Shown: one piece after another, positions 25,793 through 39,800 of the stretch
Position numbering within the stretch: the stretch's first letter is position 1
Layout of the letters: the number at the start of each line of letters is the position of its first letter
Assembly (NCBI GenBank): GCA_003993805.1
Contig: RSEF01000002.1
Coordinates: forward strand, 4,571,620-4,635,619
DNA: 64,000 bases
Source: Himantopus leucocephalus
Lineage: Eukaryota > Chordata > Aves > Charadriiformes > Recurvirostridae
Direction of reading: 5' to 3'
Translations under genes and position numbers: made by a program
Notes under the pieces: model-generated
Databases searched by the model: none
What the model saw: only the letters and a program-made list of their open reading frames with translations
What the model was told of the DNA's origin: nothing

Positions 25793-25946
25793 ACCATCCT
25801 ATGAAGAGAAAGACCCATTTCCGCAGCTTATCTGTGGAATAAGTCATCACTATAGCGGTATGTAAGTAGCAGCCTTCCACAAACATCCAGAAGAAGTTGG
25901 TCACCACAAAATAATTGTAGACAGTGGTAATACATCGACACCAGGG
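25793..25946 (-). CDS. CRHR2: CRHR2 exon: TM3, intracellular loop 2, start of TM4
   Basis: This 154-bp exon is the most diagnostic one. It starts in phase 0 with [17 protein letters not shown], continues [20 protein letters not shown] and [14 protein letters not shown], and ends with a single T (phase 1). The Cys in WCR is the TM3 partner of the conserved extracellular disulfide. EGCYLH is the class B motif corresponding functionally to the DRY region. VVT..VEGC..IVM assigns it to CRHR2; CRHR1 has HVT..GEGC..IVL. The acceptor follows a long pyrimidine tract (TTTCTGTTTCCTTTCCAG) and the donor is GGT|GTAAGT. The open frame continues past both splice sites, so the simple ORF extends further but is not all coding. 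Confidence 0.98.
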
Positions 25947-28900
25947 CTGGAAAGGAAACAGAAAAGAATATTTTACTATCATGGTGAGAGCATTAAAAAA
26001 ATTCTGTATCTTGTTTTACCCTTAAAAATCAATGCTAGCATTCATTCACAGGATGCAGATTTATACCTGTGACTTGGAATCAGAATATCTTAGGTGCTGT
26101 CGGCAATTCACAGCTATGTCTGTGACTTTGTGCTGAGGCTTGGCTTTGACCACAACTTGCAGGATCTCCCGCACCTGAGCATGTCTGGAAAGTTAACATG
26201 CCATAAGGCACGTCCACACCAGCAGTCTGCCAGCAGTTTAAGAAGCAGCCATGTGGAAAGAAGACAAGAGGAGGCAGGCCATTTGACTACAGATGATCTT
26301 TCAGAGAGGTACAGCCATAGCCTAGGGTTGTATCCAGAGATGACATAAGAGTCTAAACATATCTTAGGCAGTATAACCCACCTGCTGAGCAATTCAAAGA
26401 AAATATAAGATAGAAGTTAATGTCACAGCCTTGCTTCATTTCCACTGAAGGGAAGGAGCACCACTGACATTTAGAAAAAAAAGATATTTTACTTTAAAGA
26501 CACGCTTTTATCAGCTACTTCATCCCCTCTATTCCTGACATTAGTGCTTCAGTCTGTGAGTCACATCACTACACACATCACCTCTGAATTTTGCCATAAC
26601 TTCAATGGAAATCTTTGGTCAGGCTCAATGTATCAGTAAAGGCATCTTCTCCTAATGGCTGTGCAGTGAGAGCACAGCTGTGGAATACACAATCAGCTAT
26701 AGAGAGGCAGATGGTAACATCCCATCAATAAATCACAAGTAACTGCTGATGGTAATTTCCACACAGAAGTCTGGGAAAATTTCTTTCTGACCAAGCAGTT
26801 ATTCAGCGTATTCCCTGAAGCATGACATTAATTACCTACGTTAGCTGGTATCGTTGATGTCATTTTGGTCTCACCATTCTCCAGCCTTTTAATTAACTCT
26901 ACTAAAGTATTTGAAACTTTTGACCCTAAGTTAATTTTATTTCAGACTTCATATGCATGAGGTATGGATGATCTCTAAGCAGCAACAGAGCAGCAGATGC
27001 ACTATCAAACTTAGCAAAATTCTGTGGACTAAGAATTTATTGGACAAGAAACACAGTTACAAAATGATAGCCCATTCACAAGTTGCGATCATTTCTGTTT
27101 ATTGAGCTGAAATAGACAGAAGAAATCTTTTGGATGTGTTAAAGCTTTCATTTCTGTATTATTTCATTAAGATTTGGAATTTAGTTTTGCTTCATCTTTA
27201 AAATAGGATTTAAAAAGAGAAACACTCAGAAGAAGATGAAACATTTTGTTTTCAACGTTTTGTTTAAACTTAATGAAATTTTCTTTTTTTTTTTCCCCCT
27301 CTTGGCCTGAGCAAAGGAAAATAAAACCACAAACAAAACAAAAAAAACACCCTATTTTTGGCTAACACCAAAGAAATATTTTGGCTCCATTCCTGACTGA
27401 GCCCCAAACTAGTAAGACCAGGTTTCCAAAGACACTAAGTCTCACACTTGATTTTTCAAAGATATGAGCATGAATTAAATCTTTCCCTGTGGCCTCAATC
27501 TCATGTAAATTCTCTGATATAATGTCTAGACTCTTGTTCCACTCTTTTCCTCAGTTGCAACACTTATTAACACAGTTTTTGTCCTCTCCACAGCTTCCCA
27601 TTTTCACAAGAATTGCAAAAAAATATTGTATGTGAGCCTGTTGTTCCTGTGTCACAACTGCGTAGAATTGGCCAGTGGGTTGGGAAGGTACTGGGACAGA
27701 TACAGACAAATACACATGATGGTGGCGAGATCTCCCTCTGCACTGTTTCCATAGGAAACTAGAATAAAATGAATTTTGAGCAATTCCTTTTGGAATTGTG
27801 GATTTATTTTTATTAAATAATAAACCCAATTAGCAGAACTCATTAATTTATACCTTTTCATTTATTTCACCGAGGATTCCTGATCCCCACATATATCCAC
27901 CATTAGGCTCCAGATATCTTCAGCAATTCCCCTTCTTGATTTATTAACATAAGCACTATAACTTCATGAAAAATGTTTCCACACTGAGTCCTTGACGCTT
28001 CTGTAACTGCGTTATTTAATCTCCACTGAACACCACAGAAGAGATCACATCATTAGCCAGCATAAATGATGTCACTCCTGTTGATTTTGGTGGTGTTATT
28101 TTGACTCTGACTTATACCACAGTAAGAACATAACAAAGTTATTACTAAGCTTGTATAAAGTTCCTTCCCAAAAAGACTGCAGTGTTCTGCAGAGAAAAGA
28201 TGAGTTAATGAAAACTGAGGCATGTGGGAATATGTCCGTATATTTGCAGGTTTATATTTTTCTTGGCACTTTGTGGTCACATTTTAAAAGGCATTTGAGT
28301 GCCTGACTCCAACTGATTTTTCCTAAATAACTGTAAAAATTTGTATTAAGTTTTGCAGTGTTGTCATGAGAGTAAATCACGCAGCATAAAACTGTCAACA
28401 ATAAAGCTCATATGCCACCACCTTCTATAGCCTGAAAATGTCAGAAACACAGACAAAGCAAACAGTGAATTAATAGAAGTTACATCTTCTCAAAGGAGCA
28501 TCTGATTGAATAATAATACAGAGTTATGCACAGGTGTCCCAAAGACCTTAGAATCTCAGACTTCTTTATTTAGGTACTAATGACTTTTCTATTTGCTTTC
28601 CCAAAGTATGGGATTAAAGTTCAGATGTCAAATCTTACAACTGAAAAGTTAACCAAGGATGGTGAGTGCCCAGCTGACATTAAAATGAATGGATATCCAG
28701 GCTCCTCGGGTGGTTTTCAGTTTCTACAGGACCATTTCCTACATGAGTGGAGCCACATTGACTGATATCAGCTATGGATCCAGCTCATAATCTATAGGCA
28801 CTTTAGTCCACGTGCTTTCCAAAGACAGAGAGTAGGAAGGGCGTGTGTGTGTATGTGCATACACGTGTGTTTGTAGCACACTGTTTTTTCTTGATTAGGG

Positions 28901-30248
28901 AGGTAAGTATCAGGGGACTACCCTAAAAGGAGAATATTCCACTATAAGAATATTACAATGGGAACGAGAACAGTAAAAACCTCTGCCAAGGGACTATCAA
29001 AAAGAACTGTTCCCCAAGAAAGTAAAGAAAAATGCTTTTTCTTTTGGAGTGGGTGCTTTTAATCCACTCCAAAATCCTTGTATTTTCGGGGCTGCTGGGT
29101 GACTAAACGGGGGGAGGGGGGGGCATTACAGTGCTTACATAGGGACTGATTCAATGTCCTCACTTAGACAAGCATCTGCAGTTGGGGCTTACTTGAGTGA
29201 ACAAGAAACAACATGAAGAGTAAGAGAAACGGGAGTATTGTGACATGCTGCATTCATCAAGCGTGCTCAATGCCATGCAAAGAAGATGCCTCACTTCTTG
29301 CTGTCTTCAGCCTTCCCACTTTCTATTGGGTGCATCTGTCCAGTCCCTTGAACTGGCGCTGACTCTCAGTCACCCATCAGAAACCTGACTTGGATCACAC
29401 CCCCAGCAGAAAACCCCTCCTTGCTTTTTTGTTGGCTAGGTCAGTTTTCCACCAGTTTAGTGAGTTCAGTCTCCAAGGGTTCGGTCCTCCCCAAGGGATC
29501 AAGAAAAGGAACAGAGCTAGTGCAAAAATAAGCAGCAGGAGCTGCAGTGAAGCGTTTGTGTCCCTGAAGGAAGAAGCCATCCCTTTCAGTGACAGGGAGT
29601 TGCTGCTGGATGCAGCCCATATCACAGAGCTTCATCCTCAAGACCAGTGTGGTGAAGAAGGGATCAGCAGAAAAATGGATATTTTTTTTTCCACAAAGAT
29701 ATCAAGAAGCAAAAATTGTACTGTTTCAGGCCCTATTTCTTACTTTCTTGGGAGTGCCACTGACTCCAGACAGCAAGGTGCCCACTGTCATCAGACAAAG
29801 TAGCTGACTCAGAGCCTCAACAGCCAAATCAATTATTTCTGTACTTTGTTCATGGAGATGTTGCCCTCTGGAATGAATGCTTTCCCTACACCAGTGCACA
29901 TCACTGCAAGATGTTCCAACAAAAATGTTCAAGAAACACCAAATTTAGTGTATCGCACAATACTGTGTCTCACAGTATATAAATCTGGAAAGGATCTACT
30001 GTCAATGAAGATAAGAGAGAAGCTTTTGGGTGGGATTTTTCTTCATACCCCCCCCCCCTTTGATATTCAGTAACGAGGAAATAAATGAAAATCTAGCTAA
30101 TCTAAGCGCAATTTCTTCATCTTCTTGAAATTACATGAAAGTTACTCTGAGCATGTGGATATGTGCCCTTGTAATATTTCTAATGACTTCAGCATCCCTG
30201 CCTGCCCCCAAACTACATGACAGACACATGCTACCTCCAAGCACTTAC
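25947..30248 (-). other. CRHR2: CRHR2 intron, 4302 bp
   Basis: This intron lies between the TM2 and TM3 exons. It holds a short GT-rich tract near 28843, a perfect 11-bp inverted repeat at 29042-29074, a G-rich run at 29109 and a C10 run near 30049. An open frame of 137 codons at 29390-29803 shows no family motif. No other feature was seen. Confidence 0.9.
29042..29074. repeat. Perfect 11-bp inverted repeat (hairpin)
   Basis: TTTTGGAGTGG at 29042-29052 and CCACTCCAAAA at 29064-29074 are exact reverse complements with an 11-nt spacer. In CRHR2 pre-mRNA this could fold into a short stem-loop. No known RNA family is recognised. Confidence 0.75.
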
Positions 30249-30366
30249 TTCATTGCTTTCATGTATGTTGTGATCTATCATTTGAAGCAGAAACCACATC
30301 ACATTCCTCAGGATGAATGTGGTGATCAAGTTCCAGTGGATAATATTCCGCAGGCATCGGATACTC
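30249..30366 (-). CDS. CRHR2: CRHR2 exon: intracellular loop 1, TM2, start of ECL1
   Basis: This 118-bp exon starts in phase 2: its first G completes an Arg codon. It reads [20 protein letters not shown], then [19 protein letters not shown], and ends in phase 0. RCLRN..HWNLI is the class B hallmark of ICL1/TM2, with the His and Arg that line the cytoplasmic G-protein interface in this family. HESNE is the start of extracellular loop 1. The acceptor is CCTTGTTTAG and the donor is GAA|GTAAGT, a strong site. In the +1 shifted frame (entered if the TM1 exon is skipped) it reads open for 35 codons and then hits TGA at 30261-30259. Confidence 0.97.
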
Positions 30367-33300
30367 CTAAACAAGGGAATACATTTTTAGTGTCATATAC
30401 AGTGAATATACACACATAGACATTAATGACTCTAGAAAATAAACAAGGTAATTCTGTTCACTTGTAAAATTCCTCATGGTTTATCTCCCTCCATTACATC
30501 TCTTACACTATGAAACAGGAGTTTCCTCAGTCCAATGGGTCAGCAATAACAATCTCTGAGGCTGTCTGTAGCTTATGTCTTTACCAGCAAGAATATCTGG
30601 GTCTGGTGCCATTCTCTGGCTCACAGGGTAAATTGCAGAGCCAGTGCCAAAGCCAAAACTTGGACTTTGCAGTGTAGTCACAACACAGATAAATGACATA
30701 AATAGGAGCAACAGGAGGATGGCAACATTGGTATTTCTTTCCCTTGCTATATACCTTTCTTCCAGAAATCACAGCAAAACTTTTGCAAAGCCATGGACAA
30801 CAATTTGTCTTGATTACGTGAGGAGCTCCCTTTGACAAGAATCAATTCAAGCAAGTGAAATAGGATCTACTGGAAAGACTCAAATATTCAAATCGTCATC
30901 TCATCCTTGGTTATCATTTTTGCTCCCCTCCACTCCATCCCATCAGCTCCATTATAATGTCAACTAGAATCGACAACCAGGCTGCACTGGAGTCTGTCGC
31001 ATTGTTCACAGAAGAGGATTTGGTGACAAATATCTGCGCTGGAGTGGCAAAAGTGGAATAGTTTACGTTCGGTTAGTCTCTTGAACAGGCTCGCCTGCAT
31101 AAAGTTCAAAGTTTTCAGACCCATTAATGCAATAGGAGAGCATGGACTGCCTGGTTTTCAGTCCAGGGCTTAGCTGGCTGTGCCAAGCTTTCTTAAACAA
31201 GGTAGAGCTGCATATTCTCCTTCACCAGAAAATATTTGCGTCTGGTTTTAGTCCTTCCCCAGCCCCCATTGAGGTGCAATATAAAATATGAGCACAATGT
31301 AAAAATATGAGCTACAATAAGTTGGGACACAGGGCCATAAAACAAAAGAGGGGACATCTTAAATAGTGCTTGCTGCTGAAAATGGCTCCGGGAGGCAGCC
31401 AGTGCGTGATGCTGATGCCAGCAACCGAAGTAACACTGAAGCTAGACAGAACGTTACTCATTACAGATTCAGTCCTCTAAGACAAGATCATTTGTCTTCT
31501 CTTTCTTTGTGAAACAGTAAAAGGAGGCAAGTGCCAAGTTGCAATTTTGCAGTTAGAGTCTTCAATTAAATGATCTTTTCTCAGTTATTAAAATCGCTTC
31601 CACAGGGGTTCAAACAGCCAGTGCACTTCCTGGGATCATCGGGTTAGGATTCTGCATTTGCCATATCAGTCTCCCTGACTGCGAAGGAAGCAATCAAATA
31701 ACATGGGACAAACATAGAAAGCGGTGTTCTCAAACCTGCTCAACTGTAACTGACTGTAGCTTACCCCAGTGACAGCAAAAAGAGAAGGCACAATCCAGTA
31801 ACCAACTTTGCTGTTGCCTCAGGTCTTTTGCATGACAAACAAGCCAACCTTCTTAATAACAAACACTATTTTGCTATCATAAAACACTTGTTGCACTTTT
31901 CCTAGGACTCGATTAGTCAGTCTTAGGGCCAGAAGCAATTCTGTTATGTCCTTCAGCCTCACAAATCTCTCAAAGATTTTACAGCAATCCAGCAATAAAA
32001 CAAATAGACAACCTCCCACATATGAGATACTGCAACTTACAGAAAGATGCTCTGAGGTATAACCCTACTAAGTCAATGCTAAAATAGCTTCTGAGTTTAA
32101 CAACTCGGGCTCCAGGTATGAAATTGGTATTTGGCTTTGAGAGCCTCAGTGACTCACGACTAGAGTCAATTTGGAAAACAAATCTCCGGCGACTCAGATC
32201 CACTCACTTTTATTTAGGCTACAAAACCCAAAAGCCTTGCTGTCAGCGTAACCTGTGCTACCACAGAACATGTCCGAGGCATGTCTCACTTTGAAAATTT
32301 TACTTCTAACAAAAGGCAAAGGTTCACAGTTAGGCTTTCAAAGAAACTTGGCAACCAACATCTCCTGACTTTCATGCTGAACCCCAGGAACCCATCTGGC
32401 TCAGGACAGACTTCGAAGCATGCTATGAAGGTCTGTTCTCTGTTTATCGTTCTGCACATAAATGTCCTGCGGCTGCTGTACATCTAGATGTTTTATTCAC
32501 TCCCTTCAGGTTAAGGATTAGCAGACTAAGGAAGGAGTTTGAAATACTGCTTCTAGGGGGAGAGGGAGGCAGGGGACTAGAAACTGAGGAAATTCAGGTC
32601 AAACTGTAGAGTTACTGGCATGAAATTAATTGCTTTTGAGAGCTCTAACAACAAAACAGATCCAGCACGCTTGTCACCTGAATGCATTTCTTGACAGAGA
32701 AAAGATAAAGGGGTAGGCAAAAAAAAAAAACCGTCCTTGCTGCATGCTTCCATTTAGATGTAGTTTAATCATCCCATATGCTGGAACGTCATTAAATCTG
32801 GCTGGAAGAAACCTTAATCCCACAAGACTTACAGCAGGACATTGGACTGGCTGCAGAGGCAAATAGCATCAAAAAATAGTTGTAGACTTTTTGGTTCTGT
32901 TCCTAAAAAGAGCTTTTCCCCCCAGTAGGATCCTAATCATCAAAATCACATTCTCTTCTGTGGCTCGGAATATAAAGACAACCTCAGCATCTACTGGCTG
33001 CATCATCTTTGCCCTCCTTAATATTTCTTGGTCATACTGTTTTGTCTTCTTCGCTCATCTGTCTGCATCTAGCCATTGACCTTTGTTTGGATTGTAAAAA
33101 GCTTGGGACAGAGGCAGATCTTTAGTGATGTGTGTTCAGGATCCAGAGCAAGAGTCTAGCCTGTGTTGGGAACTCCCAGGTGCTAGAGCTGATTATGATC
33201 AAAACTCTCCTTGTTTACAAAAAGCCACATATGCTGAAGGAAGATGTGTTCCTGGTGTAAAATTAAGTCAAGTATAAATGTGGCCAGCAGCTGGAATTTA

Positions 33301-33808
33301 CCAAAATGGAGCCTGAAGCCTTGTCAAATAATGCTTTGGACATGAAACAGGGACAGTTGGCTCCCATGTCCCACTACCTTTCGCAAAAGCCATACTTTGG
33401 GTATCAGCAGCCTTGTACCATGGCCTCATTCCCTTTCTGAGACACTCCGTGTGGCACGGATGTCAAGTAGATGCTTTCACCTGCTAAAAAGCTTCACGTC
33501 TTTGGGGCTAACAGAGCAATGAAGAGGGGGATGTAGAGCAAGCATTTTGCTTTTGCGGCTGCAGGCTCTCCCCAGTCACATTCCCCACCACACTGCTGCC
33601 TTGGCAAAGCAGCACAAAGAGGTGAGGAGTCGGATTTGGTTTTGTGACATCCGGGACACTACTCTGCTGGTGTTAACAGCAATTAGGGTTTTATTGGAAA
33701 CACCAAATATAGTCAGGCTGAGAAACACATGTCTGAAAGTGCCGCAGAGTTTCTCAATGGCTCAGGCAGTGATGTGACCCCAGGCACAGAATAGTTTGAA
33801 CCTTCTCC

Positions 33809-33828
33809 TTTTTTTTTTTTTTTTTTTT
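33809..33828. repeat. T20 homopolymer
   Basis: Twenty consecutive T residues on the + strand. No retroposon body is recognised next to it, and a single unresolved N lies 38 bp away at 33866. Confidence 0.9.
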
Positions 33829-36800
33829 CCCTTTGCTTCATGTGCTAGGCTTCTTCCTGAAGTATNGTCCCAACTGGAGACTCAAAGTTTGTTTTTGTTT
33901 GTAGAGAGCCCAGAGCACATGGTTTCTGTTTGTTTCTGTCTCCTAACTACTACTAGCACAGAAATCACAGTGGCAGTAATGCAATTCATAGCCAAGGGCA
34001 GGAAAAGCTTGAGAAACAACTGCGTCAGGTTCGTACTGGGGAGGGAGAAACAGCAGGGTTAATGTAGTGTGTGGAGGCTGCAGGGCAGCGCAGTGGAGGA
34101 CTGCAGCTAAGTCAGTTGATGCCACAAAGGAAAGATCTCTTGCCAGCCACCTGAGAGAGCTGCTCTCATTTACAGGCACTGCTGGTGAGTGTTATTATCG
34201 TAACTTAGTACGCGTACAGCATCTAGAGGGATACTGAGGGTCCCCTCATTTCAGGCACTCTTCACATGAGACTGTTCTGCTGGGCTCAGGAGCTTACCCT
34301 GTGCATAAAGTTTATGTGTGTAGCCAGACTGGAATCTGAGGTGGACAGTGAATGAAAAACATGTCCCACGCTGGGCAACAAAGCTAGTGAGTAACAGGAG
34401 ACCTGCAGCGCAGCTAACATTTGGTGAAAGGACAAAGCCAACCTTGTCATACTCACTCATCTCAAAGCTTGAGGAAGAAACTGATAATACTCATAGGGGT
34501 AATTTGTCCTCCATAGGTCTTTTTCTGGTTCTTGGTAGATGGAAGCTAACTTAAATTTATAAGTCTTAATTTAAATTTAAATACTCCTGTTATTCATGAA
34601 AATGACCTGTCCCTTTTTTAAAACCTGTAAAAATCAGAACAGTCTTCTACGACAGTGAGCTACAAAGTTCCTTTCTCCTTATTTAATTATTGCCTTCACT
34701 GTGTGGAGTGAAAAAGTAAGCTAGTCTGTGCTCCAGAAACAGCAGTAACTGCCCTCACAGGCAGCGCTGAAAAGGAATTCACATCACAGTGTAAATGGCA
34801 GGAGGTGGAATTTGAAACACGTTGAGCTGTATTATAAGTTAGTGAATTGAGCTTTCTTAGAGTCGGTGATTGGCATGAATGCATTCCCTCCCAACTCAGA
34901 AGGTAAGAAATCTGGGGTTATTCTTACCTCAGTAGGGAGATACCACAATTTGGAGAGTGTGGCTGGGCCAGCATCAGGAAAATGAGAGCACAGACAGAAG
35001 AGAGCTACCTTCTCAAGAGGCCAAAGAGCCATGTGAGAGAGGGGAGAAATGGGAGATGCGGGGACTGGGTGCTGAACTGCTGCTTCAGACACAATTACAG
35101 CATCACTAGGAAGGAACTGTGAGTTACAAAGCCATATAAAGTCCCCTAGCCTAGAAGATCAGATGACAGAAGCTTTCATATTCATCTTCATGTCAGGTAA
35201 CATTATTTATGCCATCTCCACTTGTTTTAAAACCCTTGATGTGGATTGAATGGTGCAAGTATAGCCCAACTTTCAAGAACAGCAGCACGACACCACTCCA
35301 GAGAGCTTGAAGGCTAGTACCTCACAAGACACCATTGACTGAGGCTATGGGCTTCCATTAAAAAGACTTTTCCTGTATTTGCTTCCTGCCCTGATCCTTT
35401 TCAGACAAAAAGTGTTGGTCAAGGCCTTGGCTGGAGTCTTCTACTAACTCTTCCCTGGTGCACGGGTCCAAGGACAGAAGGAATAAGAAAAGAGGTTGTA
35501 GCAGTTCAGTCAGAACAGACTTAAAGACTGAGGCCACAACATAAAGACATAAGAACTTCCATATTCAGTCAGATCAATGAGCCACAGAGGCTGTGACTCA
35601 GTCCCCACTGGTGATCAGTAAAAGGCAGTTTGGGAAACAGTATGGGAGACAGGGGAGGTAGACTGTTAGTTGTTCCTTGCTCTTACCTCCTCGTTTCTGG
35701 CAGTCAGAGGTTTTAAGATATTCCTGATTCAGAGACCACATTTAATCATATTAAATCACCCCGTTGGTGGCCCCAACTCCTCACAGGAGTCACTGAACTC
35801 CTTTTGTGGTTTATGTTCACTGAGGTCAGGCCATGGCTTATTCTACTGACATGATGGAATGAAGAGCTCATAAGCTGTTATTCACGGTAAAACATGTTTG
35901 TCTGCGTTGGTTTCTCTCTCTGCTTGCCTGTCCCCTCCCAAGGGCTGCATGAGGAGGCATTTCCTCACAGCTACGTTCCCTCCTGTCCTTTGGGAGTTGC
36001 AGGGAGGAGGGATTGAAAGAGCCTGGGACTGGACGGCAGGAAACTGCTAGTCCCATGGGTGCGGAGCAAGCTGGGAGGAGTGGCTGGTACTATCTCCAAC
36101 ACGTGCTGCTGAAGTAGCACAGTTCATGCAGCAATTTAACTTCTGGCTGTGCCTGTCAGCAGATTTTGGTGCTGAAATATCCCCCTGCAATACAGCAAGT
36201 AGTGTCAGACAGGCACATGCAAGCGGTGTATGTTACACTGAGCGAAGGAGCAAGCAGAAGGAAAATGATTTCCTTGAAAAGGAGAGAAAAGAAGGACTTA
36301 GAGTTTCTGACTCAGAGGGAGAAAAGATACTGCCTGCGGAAGCGTAAGTGAAAGGGTTTATTGGCTCCTCCTGATTTCTTAAGAACCAGTGCTCTTCCTG
36401 CTATTGAGTGATCTCCAGACGACCGCTTCTGACAAGGCAAGAGTTTCTGCTGAGGGCCTGCCGCACAAGAGTCCTGCTGCTGTGCCACTCCTCCTGCCGG
36501 TTTGGGCAGAGGTGTCCTCATGTCAGGCAGGCAGGACTTTTTGCCAGGAGTCATTGTTCAGAGTACAGCCCCTTGCCTCAAGGCTAATGACGTGAGGCTT
36601 TGGATGGAAGAGTGTAGCAAGTGACACCATATTTTCACGAGAGTCTGAGTTATGAAGTACCTTGTTTTATATTTACAGGAATTTGGGAACAATGGCACAG
36701 GATAATGTTTGTGTTCCAGTGAGTCGAGAGTCCCAGAGTATGTCTCTGGCTGTGCTGGCTGAAACCAGATAAGCTGATCTGGGAGCACACACCTCCCACT

Positions 36801-39800
36801 CACTGCACACACAGAGAGCCCCATAAAAGCATTAGCTTCAGCTCTGCAGCAGGTTAGACACAAAGAAGCAATTAAGGTGAAAGCAAACATACTTCTCTTT
36901 GGCCTTCCTAATTAGTAAATCAAAAGCCAGGTGTATGGTGGGAAATTACACATAATGACCTCTTTATTTGATTTGAGAACAGCCCATGTTTCAAGCCCAA
37001 ATGTCATTCCCTGAGTTGATATCATACCACCGGCATCCTAAACTGCTCCATGTGCGGGTGCCATAACCGGGCTTCCACGCTAGGCACAATAGCAGCAAAC
37101 GAAAAAAAAGCAAAATTCTCCAGCAGCTGACTGCAGCCTGTGTCAGAGGTGGGCAGAAAGAGTTTCTGACTGTTGGTAGAGAAAGTACACCCTCCTAATT
37201 ATTTCTGCCAAACAACCTTAATTGCGTGGTTGGATATAGAAAGCAGAGAATTAGAAAATCCATTCTTTTGATTTGGGAAATGCTGAGATCTGAAAAGGTA
37301 GAAAATCTGATCAACTCTTTCGGTACAGGTGGCCTCACTGATTCAGAAATGTGGATCTATAACAGGGTTTCTAAAATAGCACCGGTAAAACTCAAAGTAG
37401 CCTTTCTGTTGATTCATGGTTTTTTTCTCACTCTATCCATACAGTGGTATTTTCCCTCTGGGACGTGCAGAGCTACTCTTTTCTGATTCAAAGCATGACA
37501 CAAACAATTAACATTAGCAATGATAATAACGTGCCAGCATGGTCGAAAGCTAGCTGAATTAGTTGAATCATCTGCATGGAAATAATTGCAAATGAGAACT
37601 TTATTAAAGAAGCTTGGAAACCTTCTATTAATTCATGTAGTATTCCATTAATAATGATGTTCAATTAAGACAGCTGTCCCAAAGTCTGTCTGAAAACAGT
37701 TGGCAGGAGAAAACTGAGAGCGCTATGCTGGAGTCCTTCCCATTGCATGACTGTTGAACAAGCAGGAAGGATAATCACGGACAATACTTAAAAAATATCT
37801 TTCCCCTCTACTCTTTTCTAGGGCAGGCAAAGCTCATGGACAAGCCATAACTGGCATGGAGCGGGAAAAATACCTAACAGCAAGTTATTTCCCAGGCTCT
37901 GTGCCTGTCATGGCCTATTTGCTTTCATCCACATGGAGGCCCCCCTTAAGGTCCTCATGGTCTCCCTTGTGTGCTCATGTTCAATCACTGCATATATTCT
38001 GGTACTAACGCTTACCAATGGGAAAAGCAGCTGGAGAGGTTGGCAGGGAGAATGAGCTTCTTGGTGGCAGTTGCCTGGGGGAATATAAATATTCCCACAG
38101 GAAATGCAAGGGTCAGTTGCAAGGGAAGAACGAAAGCCTGCAAGAGAGAACGGGGGTGAAATGCTCAGGTGAAGAGGAGAAGCAGCAGCTTCCAATAGTG
38201 TTAGGATGTGCATAGACCCTAAAAATAAACCCATTGTGGAACCATCTGGGCTCCACTAAGCCTCTTCCAAAGCTTCTTTCTCCTACCTTCAAGCCAATTT
38301 TTAATCAGTGGACACGGGGCGTTCTGCCTGCTTTAGCCACAAAGGCTTAAAGCACCGATGTTCCTAGGGTTGGAAGGATGCAGCCAACACAACAGAGAAC
38401 AGGACCAGAGGCAGGACAGCCCCAGGGCAGGACCAGACAGACTGTTTTCACTGTCAGTGTTTGTGCCCAGCGCTGTCTGGCTGCGTAGTATGGTGAAGAG
38501 GGGTGAAAAATGGCCCTCTGCAAACTACCCATGAGCACGCTGACAGCGAACAGTATGGATAACTGTAAGACACTACATCAGTCTGTGCTTTGTTCCCAGA
38601 GAGAGAAATGTTGCCCCTGAGAACTACGTGCTTAAATACGGGCTAATTGAAACCCAGTCACTGGATACTCCAGTCTAAGACTATGGCTCCAACCTTGACC
38701 GTGCAATCAGCTCTTCCACTGGAGAAAACTCCTCTGTTATTTTCACAGGAATGACAATGTCAGATACAGATGACTTCATTTAGTACAGCATGTGCTTGTG
38801 CTTTAGCTGGTCAAAAAAAGATTTAGGAATCTGCTCTAATTTGCTTTGCTAAATGGAGATCAGATGTCAGTCATTTTTGAACCAAGCAGGAAATGGGGCT
38901 GTAAAGTATCTTTTTAGCAGAATCTACCTTGCAGCTCAGGTTTTAGTACCCCATAACAAACCAGCTTTAGAGTAGCAGGGGCACAGTACGTGACTACAGC
39001 CCTCTGGGGCTTATCTAAGCCGTTGCCCTGTTGACACAGGTTGTAGTCATCAGTTCGGACTGTGGAAGGGTGAACGTTTTCTATGAAGAGTGACCATTGC
39101 AGCTGGATTGCACAAATTAGAGTTAGGACTTCAGAAAGCAGACATTGAGAGCTGACAGTGGTTGATCTGGCTTACAGCTACTGTTTGGGAAATGTAAGAG
39201 TGCACAGCATGTCCTCATTCATAATCCCCTTGTGGGATTATACAAAAAAAGTCTGGAAGAAAATGAATTTAAATGCCCAGCTAGGGAATTCCGGGGTTAT
39301 GGGGTTTTTTTTTTTGCTTTTAATACAATTACACTATTAGCAATGTTTATTAAATTATCTACCTTTGCAGATACTGTGTGGATAAACCAAGGAGGAAAGT
39401 CTGAGGCATTGATGCTGCTGTTCATACTCTCCTTGGCCTCTCCACCAAAACTTGGCGTGAAATATTGCATTATTTTTGAGTATTTGGCCAGGAATTCAGG
39501 AAAGACCACATAAAATCATTCATAGCCTGCTCCTTCCAAATATTCCTTCCTGTTCTTGGTTGAAATTTGTTAGCCTCATGGTGCTCACTGTGCTTGTGGA
39601 AATGTTTCTGGTGGTTCAACCTGGGCACCTCTCCCAGGAAGCTGCTGTTTCCATAACACACAGAGGCAGCCCACATATACGTGGCGTCATTTAGGGGTGA
39701 CAGAAATCACGGATTTTCCACCTTTCTTGTGTTTTACTTGACATAGCAATGGGAAGCAGCAGTATTCAACTTTTAGATTAGACAGAAGAGAAGGTGACTG

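Noticed and set aside
29390..29803. 137-codon + strand open frame
   Set aside because: It opens MDHTPSRKPLLAFLLARSVF but matches no family I know. Competing frames are open on the other strand, so it is treated as random.
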